Shown piece after piece: positions 13,201 through 26,978 of a stretch of 64,000 bases of DNA. Positions within the stretch are counted from its first letter, which is position 1. Every line of letters starts with the position of its first letter. The translations under genes and the position numbers were made by a program. The notes under the pieces were generated by a model. That model was not told where the DNA came from. It did not search any database and was given only the letters and a program-made list of their open reading frames with translations. This stretch comes from Sipunculus nudus (Eukaryota; Annelida; Sipuncula; Golfingiida; Sipunculidae), in assembly GCA_026874595.1 (NCBI GenBank), contig CM049322.1, forward strand, positions 50,817,340-50,881,339. Reading direction: 5' to 3'.

Positions 13201-16200
13201 GAAACATTAATTCTAGAGGATTAAAAATGAAATGGAAGACAGGGTTCAAAACTTGTCTTTGACATTTAGATTATAGTTTCACAAATATATCGGCGTGTCA
13301 AGGACACATCTACTCGTAAAATCTAGCCACCATCTGTTATCACATTTTTATCACAGACACTGCCAATAAACCATGAAGAACAAAACTTTGTATGAATTTA
13401 TCTCCTTTGTGAGTTGCAGACAGGAGATTTTAAAACACATATTAACTCAGTTACACCAACACTTTTCTTCAGTGAATAAACTTGTAACACAATCATTGCT
13501 GAGGAGACAGGACAGTTTATCTGAAAACAATACTGTAATCATTAAGATAGACAACAGATGGAGCTTTATGTTCTGAAATAAACATCAACTGAGAATTTAG
13601 CTGTCAGTGTCTTTGGCGGATTTGACACCTGCAATTATAATCAGTTACATTTCATTTATCTCTAACAAATAAAGCTCTAAAAAAATCCAATTACATCAAC
13701 ACCGTAACACTATTGTAACAGAGTTTTTGATTGTTAAATACATGTATGTATGACTGTCTAAAAACCACATGGTAGTTTCAGTAGGGTGTGAATATGATGT
13801 TTGATGAGACACTGATATTCTCTTATTGCGTCATATTATAACCAGTTTCTATGTGTGCCTTAAATGCAATCTCGGTAACAGAGGTGATACATACTGCATA
13901 TGATAATTGCTGCGAATTCATCAAAATGAATGGTTATCCCTTTCCCCTGTGATCACTTGAAACAGTAGATGTAATTTGCTAAACATTTTTTATTATATTA
14001 TAATAGATGTTTTCACTATACATTCGTGACGAAGTTGACGATACTTCCTGACTACATATTCATGTTCTTCCAATAAAACTCTAACAATATACATTTAGTC
14101 ATTTGTTTTGCAAACAGAATAATACCTTGTACAAAAATATAAATACATCTTGTATTTTGTGGTAAAACTGCTGAAATATTTATCAATATTTGGATACCAT
14201 ATATATGGACAATGTATTTTTAACTCTTATTATCAACGTTAGGTCTGCCTGGTGTTGTAAAAACACTCTTGCTTCGTATTTCTTTAGTTAATTTTTCTTG
14301 CCTGGAACCCAACAATTCCTAAAACGATGTCTTATCAAATAGCATGCTGAAATATCAGATAAATTCTTATCGCGGGTGTTTCGGACAGTATTTTGCCCCG
14401 AATCTCACAAACACTCAGAACAATATTTTTTGAGTTTGGCCTTACTTGTGGGTGTGATAAAAAATGATGGCCCACGAAGGATAAAGAAGAAAAAAAGGAC
14501 CGATCCAAGGAACCTTTCCAATAGAAGACTAGACATACGGGTAGATAGATAGGTAGATTTTATTTATAGCAATAGCACAGAGCAATATGTCAACATGGTA
14601 CTTCTTAATTATTGAAAAATAGCAATAGAAAACGGGGGTCAATAAACAATCAGAATGTGCGATGGATACACACAAAAAATCCTGAGACTCATACCACAGA
14701 TCCAGAGATCAAGTTTGCGAGCACCAGTTGCTGTTAACACTAATGCACAGTATGAAGCGCGTCGTGACAGTAAAAATTATATATATTCACCGTTTCCTAT
14801 TATTAAACAAAATCAATATACAACAACCACCCCCTCCCCCCCCCCACCCCACACCCCATCCCAATCCTCCCTAAGGCTCCGCCTCTGAGCATGTCTGGGG
14901 TTAACTTGTTCAAATACAAAACGTAGATACCCTTTGTAACTCACTTAAGCATATCTTATGTACACTTGAACTCCTGCTTACGATCGCTCCTCAATAAAAG
15001 TCAGTGCTTCTATAATGGCCCTCTATATACCACCCGAATTTATCAAGCGGCCAACCTTGATATCACAGGTTCCTGTCTGTTAATGAGTGGTTCGATAAAG
15101 GTAAACCGCTAAAACAAGACTGAGTTGTTTTAAACGTAGCTGCACCTCCTGCACCTCCTTGCACATCACACCGACAACCTGCGGTCGGCTACTAAGTTAT
15201 GGTCTGTTGTAATATTTTGTTTGAACAAGTTAATCCCCCCGGCCTGGGCATTCTGATTAAAGCGAAGACAACCCGGGCCGGCGTGGCGGTGTTTTCACAC
15301 CTACTGCCTACGCTCGGGTACACTAATCAGTCGGCAATATGTATCACCGCTTCTGGATTGTTTGTGATTGTTCAGATTTCGGATAAATGGTCAAAATTTC
15401 GGTTCTCAGTTTTTTATTTCGGATGAACGATTTTTCGGATAAATGATGTTTGGATATTCGACGTCCTACTGTATATTCAATTACCTTTATCTTGATATCA
15501 TAAGAAGGAAATTTACCATGCTTCGGAAATTATAATGTGGTTTAGATATATTAGTGTATCTGTTGTTGTCAGTTATTTTGGCTCTGTGCCATAATCCACA
15601 GAATAAACTTTAAAACCAACCACAGCTCCAGCAGGCACTCCCACGTGACATCTACCTATCCGTTGTAATGTTATCAGTATTTGGCTTTTGATTCTTGTGA
15701 ACATAAACACCAGAGTAATTGTATGGTCTATTGGCACCTTTGTACTGCTGAGCATGGGTATAGTACCAAGAAATGGATGATATGTATGGAATAGCACGTA
15801 TTCAGATATCAGTATAGTAAGCTAAATTATTGGTACTTCGAAAAGTAATTGGACCGCCATCTTGGTATTGTAAGACAGGATATTTTGTGTTTACTTTTAG
15901 AGGAGCACTGTTACAGACCTCGCTTTAACCTATTATGTACTCACAATTGTCTAACATGGTATTCATTAATTATTAGCCACAACCCACGCGTAAACTTAGT
16001 TATAAAAAGTCAAACAGACCTATTATGGGTCAACATTTACACATCCAAATCGATTTGTTTTTTCAAGAGCTTTACAGACCTTCCTCGTTGGCATTCTTCT
16101 TGGCATATCTGGCATGACTTTTATTTCCGGCCACTCACTCACTTCCCAATATTTCAACAGGCGGTAGCGAGAAACCTAATCACATCACCGTCTTCAAGTA

Positions 16201-16607
16201 AATAAATGCTGATAATATATCGTGCACCTGGTGTTTTGCCAAATCCTAAAATAATGGCCCTGGATTGTTTACAGGCCTCCACAATATTTCCTTTTTAACA
16301 AGAATATGTAATACATAATACTCTTTATTATTAGTCTCCTATAAATTACTGATATCACTAAAGGAACCTGTATCCTGTAGCACCTGTAGCATGTGAATGT
16401 TTGATATATGCTTATCTTATTTATATATGTGATACACATTGCTTTTATCAGGTCAAAAGCCACGGTCTCTTACTCGTAGCATAAATATGGATATGTTTAT
16501 CAAGATGGCACAATGTTACACCCGTGCATTCTTCAACATTTTCACCCTGGTTTTTAGTCAGGTAATTCACTAGGCGTCAGTAATAACCAAATGTTCAACA
16601 ATGGGAG

Positions 16608-16663
<56 letters not shown>

Positions 16664-18160
16664 TCATAATCCCACGTGTGACACGTGTAATTGATATGTT
16701 GTATATATCTGTATATTAATATATATATATATATGTTTATATGCACAGTAAACATATAAATAATTTAAATACCTACTAATGTAAAAGTCTTTTGGTTTAT
16801 TTATATTGGGATGCGAATAAACAAAAATATTAATTTGTTATTTTTCGAAAATATATAAATTAAGCTAATTGACAATTTGAGTAAAGAATATATCCGTGGT
16901 ATAAAAAAATAAATCGGTGTCTCTCACTAAGTTAATTATTTAGTAAACAAATTAGCTCAACCTTTCCTTTCGTCCTAATGAACAAACAAACCAAATCCTT
17001 AAAAAGCATATTCACAAACTATAAAATTATGCTGAAGAAATATACGCTTTCGTCGTGATTTGACAGAGTGAATTTCCAGGAAATAAATTTAATTTTGGGC
17101 TCTATCAATTTAATCCTGTGATTAAAGATTGACACCGATAAGAAATGCTTCATTTTAGCCTTTGAACAATAGATTTCATACACTGCTAAGGACAATATGG
17201 TCTTCCTCTGTCTTCCGTGGTATTACCAAGAAGAACAATAATGTTTCCCGGGGATCAGTACACTTCTCGCCTTATCCATTTAGCAGACAACAAAGCCATA
17301 AACGAGCAATCAAACACGGGAAAACACAACCTCCTTGTTGGAGTTCATAAACGATCATATGCTCAGAAAAGTGTGATCCCAATCTGTGAATTCGATATCA
17401 CAATATCTTTCTTTGTCAACTATATCATAAACAGTATCTGATATCCGACACAGTGCATAAACGTTCGCTCGGTAGCAAACTTGTCAACTTGCTCCGTTAT
17501 CTTGAAAACGTACACACACAAACACTCTCCCGAAAAATAAGCTTATATATGCGTCAAGATAATGAGCATTCATAGAACTATATGACACAAGACTTAACAA
17601 AAAATAACAAATGGAGCTGGAATGGAAAGACTGCTTAATTGTTCTCAATCTAAGGTTGATGTATATAAAATGATAAATATATTATAGCGGATATATTATA
17701 TTACACACGATCCATTTGGCTCTTGAGCGTGTCCCATTTATCAGGCTTTAAAGCTTCCGCCTCTAAGCACGCAGGTTCAGCTGAACCTCATATTAACTTG
17801 GGTATAGCGATACGATCACACTCCGGATCCACACAACACACAGAGACGCTTCTTACAGTTATTAAGTAGAGGTATGTACTTTATTCCTTTAATGGGTTAA
17901 AATCGCTGAAGTGATTTTAGTATTTATCCGTGCGTGCCTGTTAGTACAATTTCTCCAATATGATTACCATTTGAAATAAAAGATATTTTGTTTCAAAACA
18001 TTTTAAATTGTAGTATGTGGATTAAAGAAGAAACAATATACCGGGACTAATTTCCATGTGAACATTCATTACGATTAAACGTACTACATGTTGGGCAGGT
18101 GGCACCCTTCTTGATGAACACCGAATTCAGACTATAATATTTTGTTATTTTACTTCGTTC
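7229..18160. other. Long non-coding region, no gene recognised
   Basis: I see no convincing exon in these 11 kb. Minor items: a C-rich tract at 14,829-14,860; (TA)n at 16,612-16,660 with a shorter one near 16,717-16,735; and a segment near 12,130-12,180 ending TCGGGTTGTCACAGCTA that recurs in variant form at 23,040-23,090, so it is probably a dispersed repeat. The segment 10,753-11,140 starts and ends abruptly in composition and may be a small non-autonomous transposon; I could not define its ends. Confidence 0.4.
16612..16660. repeat. (TA)n microsatellite
   Basis: About 49 bases of uninterrupted alternating T and A. Confidence 0.9.
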
Positions 18161-18166
18161 ATTCAA

Positions 18167-18285
18167 GAACACCACATGTATAATGCTGTATATCCTAGTG
18201 GGCTAAGGACACCACAAGTATGATGTTACATACTCTGGTGGCCTGAGGACACCACAGGTATGATGCTGGTATATCATGGTTGCCT
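18167..18285. repeat. Three-copy tandem repeat, period about 40 bp
   Basis: The phrase ACACCACAAGTATGATG recurs near 18,168, 18,209 and 18,249, followed by variants of TATCCTAGTGGGCTAAGG. It lies about 1 kb upstream of the C-type lectin start codon. Confidence 0.7.
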
Positions 18286-19238
18286 ATTTGCGGAAGGAAA
18301 CAGATCGAAAAGGGTGACCATGTGGCCTGAGGCCATCCGGTGACCCAAGGTCACTATTTGCCATAGTAATCTGCCATGTTGGTGACGACATGAGGATACG
18401 GATATTCCGTATTTAACCAATCTTTGTAAGAGTGATTTCTTTTTTCAAATAATTCTGTCTCTTCCTATGCCTCACTCTCTCTCTCCTTATCAAAAAGAGT
18501 AATGAATGTCATACCTTATACATGCATTCGATGGAAATGAAATTAATTTATTTATAAAGGTTGGCTTTATCCGATTTATAAATTCTCGGATATATTAATT
18601 AATTTCTATATATTTTGAGACAGTTTTCTGAGACAATGTATTAGTTTTACAATTTATGCACGTACCTAAACAGGTTAGCAAGATGTCCGCCGTTGCCAAG
18701 GTCTATCAAACCGCGGTTTCATGGTGAGTGTATTTTGATTGTATTTCGATTTAACCGTTGACAATATCCAGGTTAAGGTAACTAATTCTGTATGTGTAGC
18801 AGATGTCGTGATGAAATGAAGGATTGTCCCTGAACAAAATACTCGAAAAAGAATGCGGAAACTTGATCATGCACAAATCAGTGCACTTTTATTGACATTC
18901 AAATAGATTTGTTTTAGATATTTGTAGAATATTTGAGATAATTTGAAGGCGGACAGGTGACAAATATAAATATTTAGCCAGAAGGATTGAAGAAGGAACC
19001 AGTTGCTTATTATGAAGAAATTTAAGCATCAACATATGCTTATCACATCAGTTACGCAAAAGCTACCAATTATTCAGCTTCCTCTGGAAATGAAAACAAT
19101 TTTATTTTTAGCGAGCCTTTTGATTGCGCTACATTGAATTTACCTAAGTGGTGTATTAGGTGAAACATGTTAATTTCTGAAAAAAATAAATGATTTTATT
19201 TGTGTCAGTTTTGTTTCAGATTCCGAAGACGAGACGAA

Positions 19239-19284
19239 ATGGCATCTTTTCTGCTCATGTTGGCATCCATGCTGTCAGCAAAAG
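19239..19284 (+). CDS. C-type lectin exon 1 (signal peptide)
   Basis: ATG in GAAATGGC, 15 codons plus one base, donor AAAAG|GTAAAC. The encoded residues are Met-Ala followed by a run rich in Leu, Phe, Met and Ala, as in a secretory signal peptide, with likely cleavage near SAKA. Confidence 0.8.
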
Positions 19285-20237
19285 GTAAACAGAATTAGAT
19301 TGGTAAAATCAGAAGAAAGCATCCTGTCTCTTTTAAGAACGTAGCTAAGCAACTGCTTGAGATAGCTTAGTAAACACAAGTGCCTAAGTGAATCGACCAG
19401 GAAAGTCCTTTTTGCAACAAATAAGCTTAATATTCAATTTATAAAATAATTCGTGTCTTTTTATGTGAATCATTACTTTTATACTGTTAACTGCAACATA
19501 TTTCAGTCCAAAGATATCACATCGAGAGAAATATTGGACCATATGCAGATTAAACCTTCATGCGGGAGAAACTCAGACGCAAATCATAATGCGTAACCAT
19601 AAATGGATATACCTTCCGCAGTATAACCGTTTGTTTTATGTTTGAAGGTCAACCGGTCAAGCGAATGGATGCCGCCGTTTAAACGGAATTGCCAATGCCA
19701 TCATTATGATTCAGCTGGTTTATAGATTTTTTGTGTTGGCAAAGAATAAGCGAGAAAAAAGTAGACATTTTAGATTTAATGTGAAGTGAATGTATATTTT
19801 CATGTTTTGTGTCAGCTATTGTCCTTCCTGGGAGATTTGATTACGAGCATCCTCGTGGACGAATGGTGCCGCGTTCTTCTTGCTACATATTTGTTTGGAA
19901 CCATTTGCTTCAGGCAAAACACAACTGTCAAAGACATGGTGCACACTTGGTCAGCATCGAGACAAAAGAGGAAAATAACTATCTGGTTGGTATCATCCAG
20001 CGACACAACAACTTTGGATTCTGGACAGGAGGGAACGACATATCAACTGAAGGGAAATGGCAATGGGTGGCTGATCACAGCAAGATATGTTTCACAGACT
20101 GGAAGGTTAACAATCCGGATAATTGGCAAGGAAACGAACATTGTCTTCATCTAATGAAGTACGAGGAGTATGGTGTAAAATGGAACGACGATGCATGTGG
20201 TACTACATATGCACCCATTTGCGAGAAGCCCTGTTGA
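19239..20237 (+). CDS. Secreted C-type lectin, single CTLD (two exons)
   Basis: Predicted 155-residue protein from exons 19,239-19,284 and 19,816-20,237 (GT/AG, AAAG|CT junction, phase 1; 46+422 bases gives 156 codons with the stop). Exon 1 encodes a short hydrophobic signal peptide starting MASFLLMLASML. Exon 2 is one C-type lectin-like domain: SCYIF, an HNC cysteine, WTGGND (about residues 85-90, the WIGL-like core), NPD (115-117, at the position of the EPN/QPD sugar-binding triad), HC, WND (138-140, calcium ligands), AC and IC. Calcium-dependent sugar binding in the extracellular space is expected from WND, but NPD is not one of the classic triads, so specificity cannot be predicted. Two cysteines (KICF and the C-terminal KPC) are extra to the four-cysteine core. 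A possible 5' acceptor, TTTGTTTCAG, just before the start suggests a non-coding first exon. AATAAA lies at about 20,526. No disruption seen. Confidence 0.88.
19816..20237 (+). CDS. C-type lectin exon 2 (CTLD)
   Basis: Acceptor TTTTGTGTCAG, then CT completing the Ala codon begun in exon 1. The exon carries the whole lectin domain and the TGA stop. A GTG at 19,809 that appears to open this frame is inside the intron and is not a start. Confidence 0.85.
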
Positions 20238-23200
20238 ATACATAAAGTAAGCAAGGCTACACAAGGGCGTTAATGTTCAAAATTAAGAATGAAAAACCAG
20301 TTCTATATTAACCTAGTTTTGACCAATAAGTTCAGAAACATGGGTGAACTGTTCATTGTTGATAAAATTTAGAATTACGTTTGCTTAATGTTCAAATAAT
20401 TGGAATACTGATCATTCAATGCCTGGTTACAACATGTCTTCACAGTGGAAGTTACATCTGACACAAACCAAATAGCTCACTTTTGTAAGCTGTTTTCCTG
20501 CCTTGAAATTTAAAAATATTGATTCAATAAAACCAAATGGTACACTCTTTTTGCTTTTCTAATTACAATGACTTGTCGAATCTGCGTGTGTTAGGACTTG
20601 AGTATTAAATATAAGAAAACATAGCCTTGCACTCTATAATTGTCTCTTGGGTATTATTGCTACCTATACATTTTTTTAATGTAGCATGATTCTGTTGTAA
20701 CTGATTGTCTATGCGTGACTGACTATGGTAACACGTCCTTTAAAAAGAAATATCTCAAGCGTTCAATATTCAAAAATTAAAATCGTAAAGAACATATCAC
20801 CCAAACAGCAGGAGGAGCAGCCAGGCCAACCACCAGAAAAAAAAAACAGACAGCGGGGCTAGAAAAGAGAATAGAGGCCGGGTGGGCGGGGAGTGGACCT
20901 CATCTAATCTACAGCAAAGCCGTCAAAGGATATACGCCAGGCCGATAACAGCATTTGTTTATTTCATTAACCTGTGGAGGTTTTCAATCGCGGTCAAGTA
21001 GTTTGTTTACCTGAGGCTATGAAAGGAGAAAAAAAGGAAAATTTTATAAAATCTGTCTTTCTGTTTGTCCACATAGTATGTCCAGACGCCTTTCAGGCTC
21101 CTACAATATTAACAAATTATTACCTTCTTGTCAATGAGTTTGAATCACGTCCATCTGGACATGATGGCACTGTCACCTTGATGAGCAGTCCCTTAAACTA
21201 ATTGGAACCTTTCTTGTAAAAATATAAAAATATATAGATTGATTCAATCTAACTGTGAAACCCAATGAGGGTGGGTCATAGGAAAGAGAGGTGTTAATAT
21301 TTGTTTTTAATATTATCGATCCGTCACAAATTTAATTTTTAATTGAAATAGGGTACAAGTCTAGGCATTTTATAGAAATAGGGGACATTGTATCACCTCT
21401 GCCACGTCCGCCGATGTTATAAAAATGCAACACACATGACAAAGTAAAGTTACTGTTTAGTATACAAATGTTGAGTATGAAAATGAATGTACATTCACAT
21501 TGAATCAATTTTAATGCAACTACATTTCCGTCACAAAACATTTCCCAGAGCCAGTGAACAATATGGAACATGAGACAGTTATTGAAAATCGAATTCCCGG
21601 ACACATGAATTAGACACATCTTGCAATTGAAACGAAACCAATTGCAATCATTGCTTGTTATCATCATATATACATTGTTTTCTTTTATATTAGTTTCGGA
21701 TTATCATAAATCACCTTCCTCTGTTTCCGGTTAATCACGTTTTTCTTGTTTTTGTTATTGTCATTGACTTTAATGTGTACAAGAAATGTAAAATCAAAAT
21801 AAATAGTGCAAAAGTATTATTTTTAAATACTTTCAAAAGCTTTATGATAGTTTGGACCATTACCTCCTCCACATACGTTTAAACTTCTTGGAGGCATCCC
21901 ATAAATGACGGGTGTTTTATTACAAACAATTGTTTTAATTTGTTATCTGTGTCCCACTTCTCCGTTGAATAATTATAGAGTGATTTTCTTCTGATCTCTG
22001 TCTACATCAATGAATTGATGAAGCCCAAAGGCACCATCATGCATGAAACTAGTTGATTTTTATTCGTCTTAATAATTCAACCAATAAAAATCCACTTGGA
22101 ATCATTGCAATATTGCTTTACTCCTTTTTTATGACTTAACTCCTTTCTTTTTATGACATTACTCCTTTCAATTTTAGTCAATTATAGTCATGTGTTATAG
22201 GATTAAGGATTAATCTTAAAAGAATGACTACTGGCCCTCCTTTTCAACATGTCCCCTTATTCATTTACTTAAGTGTTTAAGGTATATATGGCGCGGGACT
22301 CTTAGACATCATATGTAGCTTTTCATTGCGATACGTTTTCTTTGCAAACCTCTCCTTACGGGCACCTCTGTACTAAGGACACCTATTAACGGCCACTGAC
22401 GGGCAGTCCCTTGAAAGTAGGTCCCGAAATCTATAACCTCTCTATTGCGGGCAAAATGTTCGGCCCCTAAGCGTCCGTAATTCGAAGGTTCTACTGCATG
22501 TGTAGCGTCATATCGACCCTCTGGCATTACGACCAGATAACTAGCGCCAAAGCGTCATTATATCTAATGTTGAGGATCGCATTATAAGGCCTTATGAAGA
22601 TGCAAACATTTTCGTCATTTCTGACAACGCTTCATGGCCTATAGGTACACTGTCAATCAAAATAAACCAGACCAATCGTTAGCATTTTTGTGTACTTTCT
22701 AATAAAACCAAACATGAGCGAGAAAATTTCCTGTTTAACCCAGCACATTGATAAACCCCTCAGCATGTTTGTTGAATTTATGACCGCATGAACACAAGCA
22801 TAGCTGGCTCGGGTTACAGGACGCAGGCAGCTTGCAGGCGATACAGGAAATGACCCGTGTCCATGGAGATGGTGTTTCATTTTGGGTTGAGAGCTCCTTG
22901 TGTAGAATTGTGTTTATTTATCATTCTTGGCATTATATTGAGATTATGGGCCGTTTACCATAATATGAATGCAACCTGATGCAAGACCACTGCGATACAT
23001 TCCTCCATATTACTAGTATCACGACTCGAGTAGGCTGACCAGACCAATTATCCGATTGCCTACTGAGTCGGGTTGTCACGGCTACTGTATATGGTCATAT
23101 AATTGTCGGGCCTAATTTTACTGCACGAGAAAAGAAGTAAACTAAAGGGTGCTCCTTCTTTACCCTTTGCCATGACACACCCCACGACTCAAATACTGTG

Positions 23201-25400
23201 TTATAGAGCTTAAAGAAATTGTGTAACCCTTTTTTGTTAATGTTCAACTATTTCTTTAACAACTATGCTTCATGATGACGTTTATTAAAAACTTTATATT
23301 TATAAATCATGCAAGCGTCCTGTGACCATATCCTGTACTTCCGACAGTGACCAGTTTTAGTCCATATCCTATTGCCATAGACCCACTTGAGCCTAAATCT
23401 CGAATGTCTTCAGAGAACATTTAAAAATGAGGTGTGTTCCGAATGTCACCACACGTGTTCTTTTATAGAGATGATTCCTACAGACAGATTTTACAGACCT
23501 TTTACTAACACCGAAACATGCTCGCTTACCCTCAAGAATTCTAATCTACGTATAGTCTTTGTCAGAAACCAAATGGGGGGCTCGCGTAAGGACTGATACG
23601 ACTTCAGTCCTTCTGACTGCGGAGCCTTCAAAATGGCTATGCTTCTCACCCAGCGGTTAAACACTGCTTCCGTCCCAGATATCCTTTCATGTAACCACTG
23701 CTTTCTAGGGTAAGATTTTGTTGTAATGTACTAGGGGCCAGTCCATTATTACAATTCTCACTCTCTATATATTTCATCATGATTATATAATATGTAAGGG
23801 TTTAGGTGTTTATGTTTATTGAAACCTTGTGTTTTCAAGAGCAGAGTGTAGTCAGAGCTGAGTTGACGGGTAATTCCGTAATGACTGTAATTGCTGAGCC
23901 TTGAGTACATGGCAGCATTTCATACAGGTTTGCATACACGATCATATCAATTACATGTATTCAATTTAACCAAAGCATTTTCCATTGATTATTTGATCCA
24001 TACTTCAAAATTTCAAAGCATGTAATTTGCTAATGCAACATATAAACTTATTATAGTAGTCCCTACAGAATACACATTTTACCCATACACTTGCCTTTCA
24101 ATATTAAAACTTCCTAAAGTTATTTCATGATATAATATTTATCTTATTTTCTCTTTTTTTTACAAATATTTAGTATTCTTGCAATTTTGCTTTGTTATAG
24201 TATGCTCATTTTCTTGTATACCTTAATCTCCTCATAAAATCTGACACATCCATATGGAAACATTCCATACAAGAATATGTTCAAGGTTAATGGTAGCAAT
24301 ATTATTCCATCTTAGTACCTCGAATAAGCTTTGCCTTAAAAACACGCAATCATTCCACACGCGAAAAGAGGCCATGAAAAAGAAGCCCCGGTTGAGGGCT
24401 AACCTTTCAGTTATGGGCTATGTTATTAACCATTTTAATAATTTGTATATAATCATATTTTTACACAAATGGAAACGTCTTTAACATTTATTTATATCTA
24501 CTGGTACATATTTATTATGCAGAGTGAATGTAATAATTTCACAAACAAATATAACGAACGTGTATGGGTTGTATAGACACTGAATACCTACAAAACTGAT
24601 GCCACTTCCCGCGTAATATCTAATATTGGCTTATTCCTCTTTCGTGATTTTTTTTTTCACATAAAGCAAACATCTATATGCAATTCTGGCCAGAGGGTCT
24701 GAATTCTTGTACTCATTTGTATAAACAAACCTCTTGCCAATTGCTTATCATCTGCTTAACAAGGCAAATTTTCAAATGTGATTTTCTGATATGTTGTAAC
24801 AAAAAAAAATCTGTATTTAAGAACTGTGCATTTGTTGACATTAAATGGAATGATCTTGGAGCCATTAATTTCAATGAGTTCTTTTGCAATGTGTAGAACA
24901 GAAATTACCTCGCACACCTAGCAACTCTTGCGTTAACATAAACATACGCTCGATGGTGCAACGACTTTTATTTTAAGTTTGTTAAATGTCGACTTGTGAT
25001 GAAGTAGATTTGTGCTCATTTAATATAGACGTAAACGGAATTAACATAATTTTTCCACTAAGTTAAACGAAAAACTGACACCGGATAAAATATTAATCTT
25101 TTGTTGACTTTATCAGTTCAAGGAAAACGGAAAAAATATCGTGTCAACTTAATGAACTCACCCGGAACACACATTATCTGATATAAATGGCAATGATATC
25201 AAAGGATGAACATTCAAACATAATTTGTTGAACATTTGATGTACAAAATAATGTACATGGCATAGTTAATATATAGGCCAACCCGGTATTTATGAAGGGG
25301 TATCAATATTACTGGGTTTCACTGAATATTTTCCAAAATCTCGCATCTGTGAAGGCAATATCGCATGTTTGATCTACCACTCAGCACTGAGAAAATATCC
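20238..25400. other. Non-coding stretch, no gene recognised
   Basis: The lectin 3' UTR probably ends soon after the AATAAA at about 20,526. The rest holds no recognisable exon. The segment 22,330-22,520 contains repeated GGGCACC and GGACACC words and ends GAAGGTTCTACTGCATG, resembling the ends of Tigger/pogo-type non-autonomous elements. That reading is weak. Confidence 0.4.
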
Positions 25401-25420
25401 ATGGAACACTGAAATAACGT

Positions 25421-26595
25421 CACCATGACCTATATTTTGCGAGCGATGGGAAAAAATATCATATAAGCACCGAAACAGCAAGACAGGGCACAAATTTTAC
25501 CCATTAGGCCTAGAATCTACTAACCCAAGATCCTGTGAGGTTCTAGGCAAATCTCCTTGGGACCCTGAAATAAGGTCATGTTACCTATATTGTGTCACTT
25601 ATGGGCAGAAAAATGGCTTTGAGCACCCAGACGGTTAGACAAGGCACACATTGTATCCATTAGACCTATAACCTTCAAACACAATATCCTGGGAGGTTCA
25701 AGGCAAATTTCCTTTGAAACCTGAATTTAGGTCATGGTGACCTATAATTTGTAACTTGATTTTGAACACCGAGACAGACTTGGCACAAATTTTATCCATT
25801 AGGGTTTCAATCTTCTAACATATCATTCAGGAAGGTCCAAGGCAAAGGTCCTTGGAAATATGAAATGAGGTCACAGTCACATATAATCTACGATCTAAAT
25901 GGAAAAAAAATGTCCTATGAACACCCTGAATGTCAGATGGGAACAAACTGTATTTTTAAACCTAGAACCTTCTAACACAGTTTTCTAGGATGTTTTAGGC
26001 CAATTTCCTTTGAAACCTTAAATTATGTCATGGTGACCTATATTTTGTGACCTGTAAATATGATTTTGAGCACCCTGAATGTGAGATGAGCACAAATCGT
26101 ATCTGTTTGGCCTAGAATCCTCTTCGCAACACCTTCGGAGTTTCTAGGCAGTTCTCCTCGGAAACATGAAATTAAGTCATGATGACCTACTGTTTGTGAC
26201 CTGCAGCCGGAAACAGGATGTTGTGCACACAGAAGGTCAGGCAGAACACACATCGTTTGTTATGCCTAGAATCATCTCATGTCTAATTCTAAGACGTCCT
26301 CGGAAAATGTCCTTGGGAAACTGAAATTAGTTCACCTTGACATATATTTTGTGACCTATAGGAAAATATATCATATAAGTATCCAGGCAGTCAGACAGGG
26401 CACACATTGTATCTGTTAGGCTTAGAATCTTCTAATGTAACATCAAGCGAGGTCCTTGGCAATTGTCCTCAGAAGAAAACTGAAATTAGGTCACCATGAC
26501 CTATATTTTGCCACTTATAGGAAAAGGTGTCATAAAAGCACCCAAACAGTCAGACGAGGCACAAATTTAATTCATTAGGCGTAGAATGATTTGTG
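25421..26595. repeat. Degenerate satellite array, about eight units of about 152 bp
   Basis: The phrase CACCATGACCTATATTTTG (variable) recurs near 25,421, 25,577, 25,733, 25,871, 26,029, 26,179, 26,331 and 26,490. Each is followed by words like AGCACCCAGACAGTCAGAC, then CATTAGGCCTAGAATCTTCTAAC, then CTAGGCAAATTTCCTTGG. Units differ from one another substantially and indels interrupt any reading frame. Confidence 0.8.
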
Positions 26596-26903
26596 TAAAG
26601 GGTGATCGCTACAGCTCAGATATGCTAGAGACCAAAGTGTAATGCTCGTGTTTCCTTGTTTTTCTAACTGCCACCACAAGAACCCATTGCTGACAGTGAT
26701 GTTGAATGAGTGCCAGGTGATTTGTGAACAAAATATGTCAATGTTTATTCAGCCGCCATAGCCCGCTTCAGGTCTCCTCACCTATTTGCACAGAACAGAA
26801 TATCAATATTTGTCACATGGCGTGCCACGAGGACAGTCATAACGCAAGGGAGACTCATTGTACATGTCTAGAACCCTTCAGTACGTTGATTACGGGGTTC
26901 TCT

Positions 26904-26945
26904 GGGGGGGGGGGGGGATAACGAAAGTACATGTGCTGAAGACAA

Positions 26946-26971
<26 letters not shown>
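26904..26971. repeat. G14 run followed by (TA)n
   Basis: A run of 14 G at 26,904-26,917, then (TA)n at 26,946-26,971 passing into TGTGTGTG. Such runs are prone to sequencing and assembly length errors. Confidence 0.85.

Positions 26972-26978
<7 letters not shown>

Noticed and set aside
19786-20154. 122-codon frame overlapping the lectin
   Set aside because: Alternative frame of the lectin exon without signal peptide or domain; the lectin frame carries all CTLD motifs.
22330-22520. Possible complete Tigger-type MITE
   Set aside because: One end-like word was seen but no matching inverted partner, so it was not annotated as an element.
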